Positions 27,948-37,223 of a stretch of DNA of 49,737 nucleotides are shown here, piece after piece. The notes under the pieces are model-generated. The model saw only the letters and a list, made by a program, of their open reading frames with translations, was not told the origin of the DNA and did not search any database. Source of the stretch: an uncultured Acidovorax sp. (GTDB lineage Bacteria; Pseudomonadota; Gammaproteobacteria; Burkholderiales; Burkholderiaceae_C); NCBI GenBank assembly GCA_913774955.1, contig CAJYKV010000002.1:1-49737 (forward strand). Direction: 5' to 3'. The first letter of the stretch is position 1; each line of letters starts with the position of its first letter. The position numbers and the translations under genes were made by a program.

Positions 27948-28804
27948 CACGCGCCCCCCTTCTTCTGGTAGATGCGCTCGGGCGCGACCAGCTCGTCGAA
28001 AGTCTGCGCATGCGATGAAAACCGCAGCGACTCCTTGGAACCCAGGCCCAGGAAGCCCTTGCGGCACAGCGCCTCATGGAAGAGGCCGAGCGCGCGGTCC
28101 TGCAGTGCGCGGTCGAAGTAGATGAGCACGTTGCGGCACGAGACGAGATGCACCTCGGCGAACACGCTGTCCGTGGCGAGGCTGTGGTCCGAGAACACGA
28201 TGTGCCGGCGCAGGCTCTTGTCGAACACCACGCGCCCGTAGGCGGCCGTGTAGTGCTCCGAGAGCGAGCCGCGGCCGCCGGAGCGGGCGTGGTTCTCGGT
28301 GAAGGACGGCACCCGCTCGATCGCGTACACGCCCGCCTCCGCCTTTTGCAGCGCGTTCGCGTTGATGTCGGTGGCGTAGATCAGCGTGCGCTCCAGCAGG
28401 CCCTCCTCGCGCAGCAGGATCGCGAGCGAATACACCTCCTCGCCGGTGCTGCAGCCGGCCACCCAGATCTTGAGCGAGGGGTAGGTGCGCAGCACGGGCA
28501 CCACGGTCTCGCGCAGCGCGCGGAAGTAGCTCGGGTCGCGGAACATCTCGCTCACCTGCACGGTGAGGTATTCGAGCATGGCCGGAAATACCTCCGGGTC
28601 GTGCAGCACGAGGTGCTGCAGCTGCGAGAGCGTGCGGCAGTGGAACCGCGTGAGCGCCGATTGAAGGCGCCGCTTGAGCGAGGCCTGCGCGTAGCCGCGG
28701 AAGTCGTAGTGGTAGCGGCGGTAGATGGCCTCCACGAGCAGGTGCTGCTCGATGTCGAAGGTCCTGCGGCGCAGTGCCGAGCCTGTTTCGTCGTCGGGGG
28801 TCAC
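27947..28804 (-). CDS. CheR-type protein glutamate methyltransferase
   Basis: A 285-residue CheR-family enzyme that transfers methyl groups from S-adenosylmethionine to glutamates of a receptor. The N-terminal helical domain (HLLVEAIYRRYHYDFRGY) leads to the SAM fold: WVAGCSTGEEVYSLAILL, then ATDINANALQKAEAGVY, and VSCRNVLIYFD. The start is a GTG at 28804-28802 whose last two bases begin the upstream TGA (GTGA overlap). A gene finder that ignores this will fuse it into a long spurious frame. It sits between the hybrid kinase and the CheB-type gene. Confidence 0.9.
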   Translation of the reverse strand: MTPDDETGSALRRRTFDIEQHLLVEAIYRRYHYDFRGYAQASLKRRLQSALTRFHCRTLSQLQHLVLHDPEVFPAMLEYLTVQVSEMFRDPSYFRALRETVVPVLRTYPSLKIWVAGCSTGEEVYSLAILLREEGLLERTLIYATDINANALQKAEAGVYAIERVPSFTENHARSGGRGSLSEHYTAAYGRVVFDKSLRRHIVFSDHSLATDSVFAEVHLVSCRNVLIYFDRALQDRALGLFHEALCRKGFLGLGSKESLRFSSHAQTFDELVAPERIYQKKGGA

Positions 28805-31800
28805 TTGGGCATCCACACGCGCACCAGGGAGAGCAGCTTCTCGACGTCGAGCGGCTTGGCGATGTAGTCGTTGGCGCCGGCCGCGAGGCACTTCTCCTGG
28901 TCGTCCTTCATGGCCTTGGCCGTGAGGGCGATGATGGGCAGGCGACGCCACTCGTGGCGCTTGCGGATCTCGCGCATGGCGGTGAATCCGTCCATCTCCG
29001 GCATCATGATGTCCATGAGCACGAGGTCGACCTGCGGCGCTTCGCCGGCCTGCGAGCGCTCCAGCGCCTCCAGCGCCTCGCGCCCGTTGCGCGCGATCTG
29101 CACCTTGGCGCCCGTGGGCTCCAGCACGCTGGAGAGCGCGAAGATGTTGCGCACGTCGTCCTCCACCACGAGGATGGTGCGGCCCTCGAAAGAGGCCTCG
29201 CGGTCGCGCGCCAGGCGCAGCATCTGCTGCCGGTCGGTCGGCAGGCTCGACTCCACCTGGTGCAGGAACAGCGTGACTTCGTCGAGCAGCCGCTCGGGAG
29301 AGCGCGCGTCCTTGATGATGATCGACTTGGAGAAGCGCCGCAGCCGCTGCTCCTCGTCGCGCGAGAGCGAGCGGCCGGTATAGACGATCACCGGCGGGAA
29401 GGCCACGTCCTCCTGGCCAGCCATCTGCTCGAGCAGCTCGTAGCCGCTCAGGTCGGGCAGGTTCAGGTCCATGACCATGCAGTCGAAGGTGCTCTCGCGC
29501 AGCAGCTGCAGCGCGCGCTGGGCGGTTTCGGCGCCGACGATCTCCACGTCGCCGTTGGCGAGCAGGTGGCCCATGCTCTCGCGCTGGCGGTCGTCGTCTT
29601 CCACCACCAGCACGCGGCGCAGGGCCTGGGTGAATTTCGCCTCCATCCGCTCCAGGGCCTGCACGAGTTCGTCGCGCTTGACCGGCTTGAGCGCGTAGCC
29701 CATGGCCCCGAGGCCCAGGGCCTCCTGCGAATAGTCGGCGACCGACACGACGTGCACCGGGATGTGGCGCGTGGCGGGGTTGCGCTTGAGCTGGTCGAGC
29801 ACGCCCAGGCCCGAGAAATCGGGCAGGTTCATGTCCAGCACCACGGCGCTGGGCATGTAGTCTGTGGCGGCCGCCAGTCCTTCGCCGCCACTGTGGGTGA
29901 CGATGCACTGGAAGCCCATTTCGTGCGCGAGGTCGTGCAGGATGCGCGCGAAGCGCACGTCGTCCTCCACCACCAGGATGGTGCGCTTGCCGGCCTGCAG
30001 GCTGTCGCGGTCGTCCGCCACGGCGGAGGCCGGACGGCGCGGCGCCTCCGGCACGGGGGCGAGCACGGGCGCGGCCGGCACGTCGGCCGGCAGGGCGCTG
30101 GCGGGGCTGGCCGGCGTGGCGCTGGCCGTGGCCACGGCGCGCTGGGGCAGCCCATAGCCGGAAGCGGCGGTGTCGGTGTCGGTGTCGGAATGCGCGGGCT
30201 CCGGGGCCTGCAGCGGCAGCACCAGCGTGAACACGCTGCCCTGCCCCGGCGTGCTCTGCACCGAGACGCTGCCGCCCAGCAGCTGCGCCAGATCGCGCGA
30301 GATCGAGAGGCCCAGCCCCGTGCCGCCGTACTTGCGGTGGGTGCTGCCGTCGGCCTGGCGGAAGGCCTCGAAGATCAGATTCTGCTGGTGTTCCGGAATG
30401 CCGATGCCCGTATCGCGCACGGAAAACGCCACCCGCCCGTCCGGCTGCGCGGAAACGCGCAGGGCCACCTCGCCGCGCTCGGTGAACTTGATCGCGTTCG
30501 AGAGCAGGTTCTTCAGGATCTGGCCGAGCCGCTGCGCGTCGGTGCGGATCTGCTCCGGCACGCCGGGCTCCACGACCGCGCTGAACGCGAGGTTCTTCTC
30601 GCGCGCGAGCGGTCGCAGCGGATCGGCGATCGACTGCACCGCGCGCGCCAGATTCACCGGTTCGATGTCCACCGTGGCCTGGCCCGCCTCGATTTTCGCG
30701 AGATCGAGGATGTCGTTGATGAGCGTGAGCAGGTCGTTGCCGGCGCCGTGGATCGTCTCGGCATAGCGCACTTGCTCGGCCGTGAGGTTGCCGCCTTTGT
30801 TGTCCGCCAGCAGCTTGGCGAGGATCAGGCTGGAGTTGAGCGGGGTGCGCAGCTCGTGGCTCATGTTGGCCAGGAACTCGCTCTTGTACTGGCTCGCCTG
30901 CTCCAGGTCGCGCGCCTTGTCGGTGAGCGCATCCTGCGCGCGCAGCAGCTGCTGCTTCTGGTATTCGAGCTGCTGGGTCTGCTCTTCGAGCTGGGCGTTG
31001 CTCTGTTCCAGTTCGGTCTGCTGCGCCTCCATCTGCGCCTGCGACTCCTGCAGCACGCGGCTCTGCTGTTCGAGCTCTTCGTTGCTCACGCGCAGCTCTT
31101 CCTGCTGGGCCTGCAGTTCCTCGGCCTGCTGCTGGGTCTCGTCGAGCAGGGTTTCGAGCTGCGAGCGGTCCTTGGCCGAGCGCACGGCAACCGCCAGTTG
31201 CTCGGAAGCGCGGGCGAGCAGTTCCAGATCGACGTCCTGCACCGGCCGGAAGAAGCCCAGTTCGATGACGGCCTGCACGCTGCCGTTGTGCACCGCGGGC
31301 AGCACCACCAGTTCGCCCGGCGCGCTGTGGCCCACGCCGGACTGCACTTCGAGGTGGGCGGAAGGCACGTGCCGGGCATGCACCGTCTGCCGCGACTGGG
31401 CGGCCTGGCCCACGAGGCCCTCGCCTTCGGCCACGCGCTCCGGCCCCGGCGCGCCCGAGAGGGCGTAGCCGCCGAAGCGGCGGAACACGCCATGGCCCTC
31501 GGCCACGTAGGCCGCGCCCACGCGCGCACCCAGCCGGCGTGCGAGGTACGACAGCACGCGCGGGCCGAGTTCGTCGAGCCGCAGGTCGCCGCGCATTTCG
31601 TCCGACAGGCCCATCACACCGCTGCGGATCCAGGCCTCGCGCGCCTTGGCCCGGTGGTCGGCGCCGGTCATCGCGGCGGAACCGAGAATGAACACCAGCA
31701 GAACCAGCGACCCGCCCCAGGTGAAGTAGGCGGCGAAACGGGCCGAGTCCTCCCACATCGCGCGGCGCTCTTCCAGCTCCTCGCGCTCGGCCGTGATCAT

Positions 31801-32307
31801 CTCGCGCACCAGGGAGCGGATGGCGTCCATCGTCGCGCGGCCGCGGTCGGTCCGCACCACGGCGAGGGCCGCGTCGATCTGGCCGGACTGGCGCAACTGG
31901 ATCGTCTCCTGCAGCTCGGCCATCTTCTGGCGCGCCAGCGGCGCGAGCTGCTCGTAACGGCGCAACTGCCGCGGGGAATCGGCCACGAGGAGGCGCAGGC
32001 GCTCCATCTCGGACACCAGCGAAGCCTCGGCCGTCTCGTAGGGGCCGAGGTAGCGCGGCTCGCCGGCGAGCAGGTAGCCGCGCTGGCCGGTTTCGGCGTC
32101 CTTGATGATGGACAGCACGTACTGGATCTGCACCACCGACTCGACGGCCGTGTTGATGCGCCGTACCGCGTCCGAGCGGTCCTGCTGCGACTGGTACGTG
32201 AAGATGGCGATGACCGCAGTGGCCAGCGCGGCCAGCACGAAACCCATCAGCATGCGCAGCGGCATGCTGCTCTGGATCTTGTCGTTCGGAAGAGGTTGGG
32301 ACGGCAT
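28801..32307 (-). CDS. Hybrid histidine kinase: CHASE3, GAF, HisKA, ATPase, three receivers
   Basis: A 1168-residue inner-membrane kinase. A first membrane helix (residues about 18-37) and a second (about 180-203) bracket a CHASE3 sensor domain (DAETGQRGYLLAGEPRYLG). A GAF domain (about 235-385) and a long Gln/Glu-rich coiled coil (about 390-490) follow. The kinase core has the H-box NMSHELRTPLNSS, N-box LLSNAIKFTERGEV and G-box YGGTGLGLSISRDL. After an Ala/Pro linker come three receivers: ILVVEDDVRF, VLVVEDDDRQ and ILVVEDDVRN, each with an Asp acceptor (LDMNLPDFSG, MDLNLPDLSG, MDIMMPEMDG). First gene of an operon with CheR, CheB and a receiver-kinase. Start 32307 is chosen over 32352 because a charged stretch is followed closely by the first helix. 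Confidence 0.92.
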   Translation of the reverse strand: MPSQPLPNDKIQSSMPLRMLMGFVLAALATAVIAIFTYQSQQDRSDAVRRINTAVESVVQIQYVLSIIKDAETGQRGYLLAGEPRYLGPYETAEASLVSEMERLRLLVADSPRQLRRYEQLAPLARQKMAELQETIQLRQSGQIDAALAVVRTDRGRATMDAIRSLVREMITAEREELEERRAMWEDSARFAAYFTWGGSLVLLVFILGSAAMTGADHRAKAREAWIRSGVMGLSDEMRGDLRLDELGPRVLSYLARRLGARVGAAYVAEGHGVFRRFGGYALSGAPGPERVAEGEGLVGQAAQSRQTVHARHVPSAHLEVQSGVGHSAPGELVVLPAVHNGSVQAVIELGFFRPVQDVDLELLARASEQLAVAVRSAKDRSQLETLLDETQQQAEELQAQQEELRVSNEELEQQSRVLQESQAQMEAQQTELEQSNAQLEEQTQQLEYQKQQLLRAQDALTDKARDLEQASQYKSEFLANMSHELRTPLNSSLILAKLLADNKGGNLTAEQVRYAETIHGAGNDLLTLINDILDLAKIEAGQATVDIEPVNLARAVQSIADPLRPLAREKNLAFSAVVEPGVPEQIRTDAQRLGQILKNLLSNAIKFTERGEVALRVSAQPDGRVAFSVRDTGIGIPEHQQNLIFEAFRQADGSTHRKYGGTGLGLSISRDLAQLLGGSVSVQSTPGQGSVFTLVLPLQAPEPAHSDTDTDTAASGYGLPQRAVATASATPASPASALPADVPAAPVLAPVPEAPRRPASAVADDRDSLQAGKRTILVVEDDVRFARILHDLAHEMGFQCIVTHSGGEGLAAATDYMPSAVVLDMNLPDFSGLGVLDQLKRNPATRHIPVHVVSVADYSQEALGLGAMGYALKPVKRDELVQALERMEAKFTQALRRVLVVEDDDRQRESMGHLLANGDVEIVGAETAQRALQLLRESTFDCMVMDLNLPDLSGYELLEQMAGQEDVAFPPVIVYTGRSLSRDEEQRLRRFSKSIIIKDARSPERLLDEVTLFLHQVESSLPTDRQQMLRLARDREASFEGRTILVVEDDVRNIFALSSVLEPTGAKVQIARNGREALEALERSQAGEAPQVDLVLMDIMMPEMDGFTAMREIRKRHEWRRLPIIALTAKAMKDDQEKCLAAGANDYIAKPLDVEKLLSLVRVWMPK
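30171..30188 (+). repeat. (TGTCGG)3 hexanucleotide repeat in the hybrid kinase linker
   Basis: Three exact copies encode the Asp-Thr repeat at the start of the Ala/Pro-rich linker between the kinase core and the first receiver. This low-complexity linker can change length in frame. Confidence 0.8.
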
Positions 32308-32407
32308 GGCGGCGGAATGGGGAGAGCGGGCAATGATAGGGCTGCGCGCCACTATGCCGCGTAGGCCATATCCTTCAAAAGAAGGAGCAACTGTCCCGCA
32401 CGCAGCC

Positions 32408-33316
32408 TTACTCTACGGTGAGCGCGCGCAGCCGTGCGACCTCTTCACGCAGCGCCTCGTTCTCGGCCGTGAGGGAGGCCACCTGGCGGCGCAGTGCGTC
32501 GACATCGTCCGTGACCGCGGCAGCCGGGGCGGCAGCGCTCTCTCCTGCGGAAACTTCGTTTTCCGCGGACTCCCGCGGCGCGTCCGCGCGGGGTTTGCGG
32601 CGCGCATCGCGCGCCCGCTTGGCGGCCTGGCGCAGCTCATCCTTGCCTGCCAGGGCCGCGGCACGCTGCTCCTCTTCGGGCAGGGTGGCCACCACCGCGG
32701 CGGTATTGATGGAGATCGCCCCCGAACGCACGGCCGCCACCAGTTCGGGCGCCGCCTGCTTCTGGATCTTCTCGATCATCACGACCTGGCTGCTGCTCAG
32801 CCGTGCCGCGCGCGCGATCGCCTCCCGGCTGCGCAGCGGCTCGGCCTGCGGCGCTGCGGCCTGCGCCGCCGCGGGTGGGGCGTCGGCCGGGCCGTCCCAG
32901 GGGGCATCGCCCTCGCCCGCGGCGCCAGCCGACGCGGCCTCGCCCGCTTCCGGAGCTGCCTGAGCATCGCCTGGGGTGCCGGCCGACGCCGCGCGGTGCG
33001 CGAGGATCTCGCGCTTGCGCAGGGCCAGCACGCCGCGCTGGAAGTCCGAAACGCTGCGGCGGCCCAGGTGCTGATCGATCATCCACAGATGGACGTCTTC
33101 CATGGAGCGGAAATGCGGATGCTGCACTGTATTGAAGGGCAGCCCGTGCTTCTGGCAGATGCCGTAGCGGTTGTGCCCGTCGATGAGGATGTCGCCCCAG
33201 AGCACGAGCGCGTCGCGGCAGCCCTCGGCCAGCAGGCTGCGCTCCAGCGCGGCGTGCTCCTCGGGCGTGAGCGGGTCGATATAGGCCTTGAGTTCTTCGT
33301 TGACGATGATGGACAT
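32408..33316 (-). CDS. ParB-like N-terminal domain protein (plasmid partition-related, orphan)
   Basis: A 302-residue protein. The N-terminal 100 residues resemble the ParB/Srx nuclease-like fold (LKAYIDPLTPEEHAALERSL, GDILIDGHNRYGICQKHG). An Ala/Pro/Gly linker (about 110-155) separates it from a helix-turn-helix-like region (REAIARAARLSSSQVVMIEK then AVRSGAISINTAAVVATL), as in ParB-family partners. The end is a leucine-zipper-type coiled coil (VDALRRQVASLTAENEALRE). There is no ParA gene, so it is not a standard partition locus. It is divergent from the diguanylate cyclase gene, and could be a stand-alone DNA-binding regulator. Confidence 0.78.
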   Translation of the reverse strand: MSIIVNEELKAYIDPLTPEEHAALERSLLAEGCRDALVLWGDILIDGHNRYGICQKHGLPFNTVQHPHFRSMEDVHLWMIDQHLGRRSVSDFQRGVLALRKREILAHRAASAGTPGDAQAAPEAGEAASAGAAGEGDAPWDGPADAPPAAAQAAAPQAEPLRSREAIARAARLSSSQVVMIEKIQKQAAPELVAAVRSGAISINTAAVVATLPEEEQRAAALAGKDELRQAAKRARDARRKPRADAPRESAENEVSAGESAAAPAAAVTDDVDALRRQVASLTAENEALREEVARLRALTVE

Positions 33317-33462
33317 GGGAAGGAATCCTGTGTGCGGTCCGCCGGATGGTCGCGGGCCGCGGAAGGGGCGGCATTTTAGGAGAGCCCCGCGGAGCGCGCC
33401 GGCCGCCGCGGAATCTCCCCGAACGGCGGTTTTCCTTCCCGGCGGTTGCCCGACAATGCCGC

Positions 33463-35163
33463 ATGCATTCAATCCGCCAGCCGTCCGCACGCGTTCCCAG
33501 CCTGCGGGGACGGCTCACGCTGTGGTTCGGCGCCCTCACGCTCGTGAGCGTGCTGGGCGTGGGTCTGTACCTTGGACGCATCGCCACGCAGGACCTCGCG
33601 CGCTTCGCGGGCGAGGTCCTGCACACCACCGCGCGCTCCGCCACCGACCTGCTCGCCGCCAACCTGCGCGAGCGCGCGCTCGAGATCGATCTGCTGCGCA
33701 GGTCGCCGCTGTTCGTGCAGGGCGACCTGGGCGGCGACACCCTGCGCGGCGCGCTCGATGTTCGGAAGAACGCCCACATGGAGTACGCGTGGATCGGCGT
33801 GGCCAGCCCCGAGGGACAGGTGCTGCAGGCCGCCGGCGGCATGCTCGTGGGAGAGAAGGTGGACCAGCGCGAGTGGTTCCGCGAGGCCCGCACGCGTCTT
33901 TTCGTGGGCGACGTCCACGAAGCGGTGCTGCTTGCCAAGCGCCTGCCCAACAAGCATCTGGACCAGCCTCTGCGCTTCATCGATTTCGCGGCGCCCATTC
34001 TGGATTCCGCGGGGCAGCTGCGCGGCGTGCTCGGAGCGCATGCGCACTGGTACTGGGTGACCGAAACGGTGGAGACCGTGGCGGTGGACCGCGCAGCCGG
34101 CGCCGGCACCGAAGTGCTCATCGCCGACAGCGCGGGCAACGTGCTCTACCCGTTCCGGCTCGCGGGACAGGCCCGGCTGCCGGACGGTGCGGACCGCACG
34201 GGAGCCCGCTACGAGCGGCTGCTGTGGGCCGACGGCACGGAGTACCTGAGCAGCACCGTGCGCATGCCGGAGGTGACGGGCGCGGACCTCGGCTGGCGCA
34301 TCGTCGTGCGCCAGCCGCTCAGGGAGGCGCTGGCACCCGTGCGCGCGATGCAGCGGCAGCTCGCCCTGCTCGGGCTGGCCGCCACGCTGCTCTGCGGCCT
34401 CTTCGCCTACCGCCTGGCAGCGCGGTTCAGCCGGCCGCTGGAGCTGCTCGCGCAGGCGGCCCGCACGATCGAGCGCCGCGACGGCGAGCCGCGCTACCCG
34501 GAGGGCGACACCCTCGAGGTGGCCCAGATGAACCGCTCGTTCCAGTCCATGACGGCGTCGCTGCTGGAGCGCGAGCGCGAGCTCTCGCGCCTCAATGCCT
34601 CGCTGGAGACCCAGGTCGAGGAGCGCACCCAGGCCCTGCACCGCGCCAACCGGGAGCTGGAGAGCCTCGCGGTGCGCGATCCGCTCACCGGTCTCTACAA
34701 CCGGCGGCGCTTCGACGAGAAGCTGGAGGAATACGCCGCGACGTGCCGGCAGTCCGGCCGGCGGTTCGCGCTCATGGTCATCGACGCAGACCATTTCAAG
34801 CGCGTCAACGACACCCATGGCCACCAGACGGGCGATGCGGTGCTGCGGCACCTGGCGGGGCTGATCGCGGGCTGCGTGCGCTCCACCGATTTCGTCGCCC
34901 GCTTCGGCGGGGAAGAGTTCGTGGTGCTGCTGCCCGAGCCCAGCGACCGCGAGGAAGGCCGTCTGGTCGCCGAGAAGATCCGGATCGCGGTCGGCCATGC
35001 GCCCTTCCCGGGCGTGGGGCACCTCACGGTGAGCATCGGGCTGGCCTTCTGCCACGGCGGCGGCGAGCCGCTCGCCACCATCCTGGAGCGTGCCGACAAG
35101 GCGCTCTACCAGGCCAAGCAGGAAGGCCGCGACCGGGTCTGCGTCGCGCCGGCCGCGGGCTGA
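33463..35163 (+). CDS. Diguanylate cyclase with periplasmic dCache sensor
   Basis: A 566-residue inner-membrane enzyme that makes cyclic di-GMP. A first membrane helix (about residues 20-38) and a second (about 295-318) enclose a periplasmic dCache-type sensor (MEYAWIGVASPEGQVL, DQREWFREARTRLFVGD). A HAMP-like region and coiled coil lead to the GGDEF domain: DPLTGLYNRRRF, DADHFKRVNDTHGH, and the active site RFGGEEF. An RxxD inhibitory site (RSTD) stands five residues before GGEEF, so product inhibition is expected. ATG 33463 is favoured by the short basic N-terminus before the first helix. No EAL domain. Confidence 0.92.
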   Translation: MHSIRQPSARVPSLRGRLTLWFGALTLVSVLGVGLYLGRIATQDLARFAGEVLHTTARSATDLLAANLRERALEIDLLRRSPLFVQGDLGGDTLRGALDVRKNAHMEYAWIGVASPEGQVLQAAGGMLVGEKVDQREWFREARTRLFVGDVHEAVLLAKRLPNKHLDQPLRFIDFAAPILDSAGQLRGVLGAHAHWYWVTETVETVAVDRAAGAGTEVLIADSAGNVLYPFRLAGQARLPDGADRTGARYERLLWADGTEYLSSTVRMPEVTGADLGWRIVVRQPLREALAPVRAMQRQLALLGLAATLLCGLFAYRLAARFSRPLELLAQAARTIERRDGEPRYPEGDTLEVAQMNRSFQSMTASLLERERELSRLNASLETQVEERTQALHRANRELESLAVRDPLTGLYNRRRFDEKLEEYAATCRQSGRRFALMVIDADHFKRVNDTHGHQTGDAVLRHLAGLIAGCVRSTDFVARFGGEEFVVLLPEPSDREEGRLVAEKIRIAVGHAPFPGVGHLTVSIGLAFCHGGGEPLATILERADKALYQAKQEGRDRVCVAPAAG

Positions 35164-35327
35164 CGCGCCCTGCCCCGCCAGGGGGCGGGCAGCGCACGCT
35201 CCCGGATGACACCGGCGGTAAGCGGCGTCCCACGCGCCGCAACGGGCCCGGGCCCGAGCATAGGGGCACGTACCGGCGCGCCATCGTGGCGCCCGGTGCA
35301 CGGCCCTGCAACGATCGGATCGCCGCC

Positions 35328-37208
35328 ATGCCCACCTCCACCTCCCCGGCCCCTGCCAAGCGGCCTCCCAGCCAGGCCCGCATCCAGGCGGCCCTGAAGC
35401 AATCCTTCGGCCTGCGCGCCCTGCGCGCGGGCCAGCGCGACGTGATCGACCGTGTGCTGCGCGGCGAGAACACGCTGGCCATCATGCCGACGGGCGCCGG
35501 CAAGTCGCTGTGCTACCAGCTGCCCGCGCTGCTGCTCGCGGGCCGCACGGTGGTGGTGTCGCCGCTCATCGCGCTCATGCGCGACCAGTGCGACGCGCTG
35601 CGCGAGCGCGGCGTGCCGGCCGTGCAGCTGCACAGCGCGCTGGACGCCGAGGAAACGCGCGCCGCCGAAGCGGCCGTGGCCGACGGCAGCGCGCGCATCG
35701 TGCTCACCACGCCGGAGCGGCTGGCGGACGCGGGCTTCCAGGCACTGCTCGAGGCCGGTGGGCCCGTGGATCTGCTGGCCGTGGACGAGGCGCACTGCAT
35801 TTCGCAATGGGGCCATGATTTCCGCCCCGCCTTCCTCGACATCGCCCAGGCCCTGCCGCGCCTGGGCCGCCCGACGGTGCTGGCGCTCACCGCGACCGCC
35901 GCCGGCCCCGTGGCGCAGGACATCCGCCGGCAGCTGGGCATTCCGGCCGCGGGCGTGGTCGATACCGGCACCTACCGCCCCAATCTGCACTACCGCGCCG
36001 AGCAGCTCGCCGACGAGAAGGAAAAGCGCGACCGCCTGCTGCGCACCGTGAAGGAATCCGCGGGCTCCGGCATCGTCTACACCGCCACGGTGAAGGCCGC
36101 GGAAGAAGTGCATGCGCTGCTGGCCGGCGCGGGCGAATCCGCGGGCATCTACCACGGCCGCATGCCGGCCGCCGAACGCGGCGAGGCGCAGGACCGCTTC
36201 ATGGCGGGCGACCTGCGGGTGATGGTGGCCACGAACGCATTCGGCCTGGGCATCGACAAGCAGGACGTGCGCTTCGTGATCCACTACCAGATGCCCGGCG
36301 GTCTGGATGCGTACTACCAGGAGTCCGGCCGCGCGGGACGCGACGGCCAGCCGGCACAGTGCACCCTGCTCTTCCTGCGCAAGGACAAGGCGGTGCAGCA
36401 GTTCTTCCTGGCCGGCCGCTATCCCACGCCGGACGACCTCGACGCGCTGTACGGCGCGCTGCAGTCGCCGCCGCCCGGCGCCCACGAAGGCTGGACGCTC
36501 GATCTGCTGCAGCAGGCGCTCGACCGCCCGCGCTCCAAGCTGCAGGTCGCGCTCGGCCTGCTGCGCCGCCGGCGCATCGTCACCCAGAAGGCCGACGGCC
36601 GCCTGGCGCTGCGCCGCGCGGACATCGACAGCGAATCGCTCATCGCCCTGCTGGAAGACTATGCGCAGAAGCGCACGCAGGACCAGGACGGACTCGAACG
36701 CATGGTGTTCTATGCGCAGACCGGCGGCTGCCGCTGGGAGGTGCTGCTCGACTACTTCGGCCACGCGCGCGAGACGCAGCGCTGCGGCACCTGCGACAAC
36801 TGCCGCCGCATCGCCGCGCTCGATGCGCAGCAGGCGATCGCCAACGCGGCGGCGTCAGCGGCGGCCGTGCCGCCCACGCTCACGCCGGCCGCGCTGGCCA
36901 CGGCCCGCAAAAAGCCATCGGACGTCTCGGCCATCGCCGTGCCGGTGCCGGACGCCGCCGCGGCGGACGCGAAGGCCGCTGCGCCCGCCCGGCCCGTGTT
37001 CGAACTCGGCATGCCGGTGCGCGTGAAGCGCTATGGCGAGGGCACGGTGCGCGCGATCGCGGCGGAATCGATCACCGTGGCGTTCTCGGACGGCAGCGAG
37101 CGCTGCTTCCACCCGGAGTACGTGCGCAAGGCGCGCCGACGGCGGGCGGCGGCCAACGACGCCGCGGTGGGGGACGCGGAGCCGGCCCTGGCACTGCGCA
37201 GCGCCTGA
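35328..37208 (+). CDS. recQ: RecQ family ATP-dependent DNA helicase
   Basis: A 626-residue RecQ-type 3'-5' helicase. Motif I is MPTGAGKSLCYQLPAL, motif II and aromatic loop are VDEAHCISQWGHDFRP, motif III is LALTATA, motif V ATNAFGLGIDKQDVRF and motif VI YYQESGRAGRDGQP. The RecQ zinc-binding segment has four Cys (GGCRWEV, RCGTCDNC). The HRDC domain of E. coli RecQ is absent; after an Ala-rich linker a 70-residue domain (GMPVRVKRYGEGTVRAI, then ITVAFSDGSERCFHPEYV) replaces it. So it is a RecQ relative of the shorter, HRDC-less group. A terminator follows directly. Confidence 0.92.
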   Translation: MPTSTSPAPAKRPPSQARIQAALKQSFGLRALRAGQRDVIDRVLRGENTLAIMPTGAGKSLCYQLPALLLAGRTVVVSPLIALMRDQCDALRERGVPAVQLHSALDAEETRAAEAAVADGSARIVLTTPERLADAGFQALLEAGGPVDLLAVDEAHCISQWGHDFRPAFLDIAQALPRLGRPTVLALTATAAGPVAQDIRRQLGIPAAGVVDTGTYRPNLHYRAEQLADEKEKRDRLLRTVKESAGSGIVYTATVKAAEEVHALLAGAGESAGIYHGRMPAAERGEAQDRFMAGDLRVMVATNAFGLGIDKQDVRFVIHYQMPGGLDAYYQESGRAGRDGQPAQCTLLFLRKDKAVQQFFLAGRYPTPDDLDALYGALQSPPPGAHEGWTLDLLQQALDRPRSKLQVALGLLRRRRIVTQKADGRLALRRADIDSESLIALLEDYAQKRTQDQDGLERMVFYAQTGGCRWEVLLDYFGHARETQRCGTCDNCRRIAALDAQQAIANAAASAAAVPPTLTPAALATARKKPSDVSAIAVPVPDAAAADAKAAAPARPVFELGMPVRVKRYGEGTVRAIAAESITVAFSDGSERCFHPEYVRKARRRRAAANDAAVGDAEPALALRSA

Positions 37209-37223
37209 TAGGCAAACACGCAT

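Noticed and set aside
28774-32364. A 1196-residue plus-strand open frame opposite the hybrid kinase gene.
   Set aside because: His/Arg/Gln-rich, with no domain; it is the antisense shadow of a G+C-rich gene whose own frame carries complete kinase and receiver motifs.
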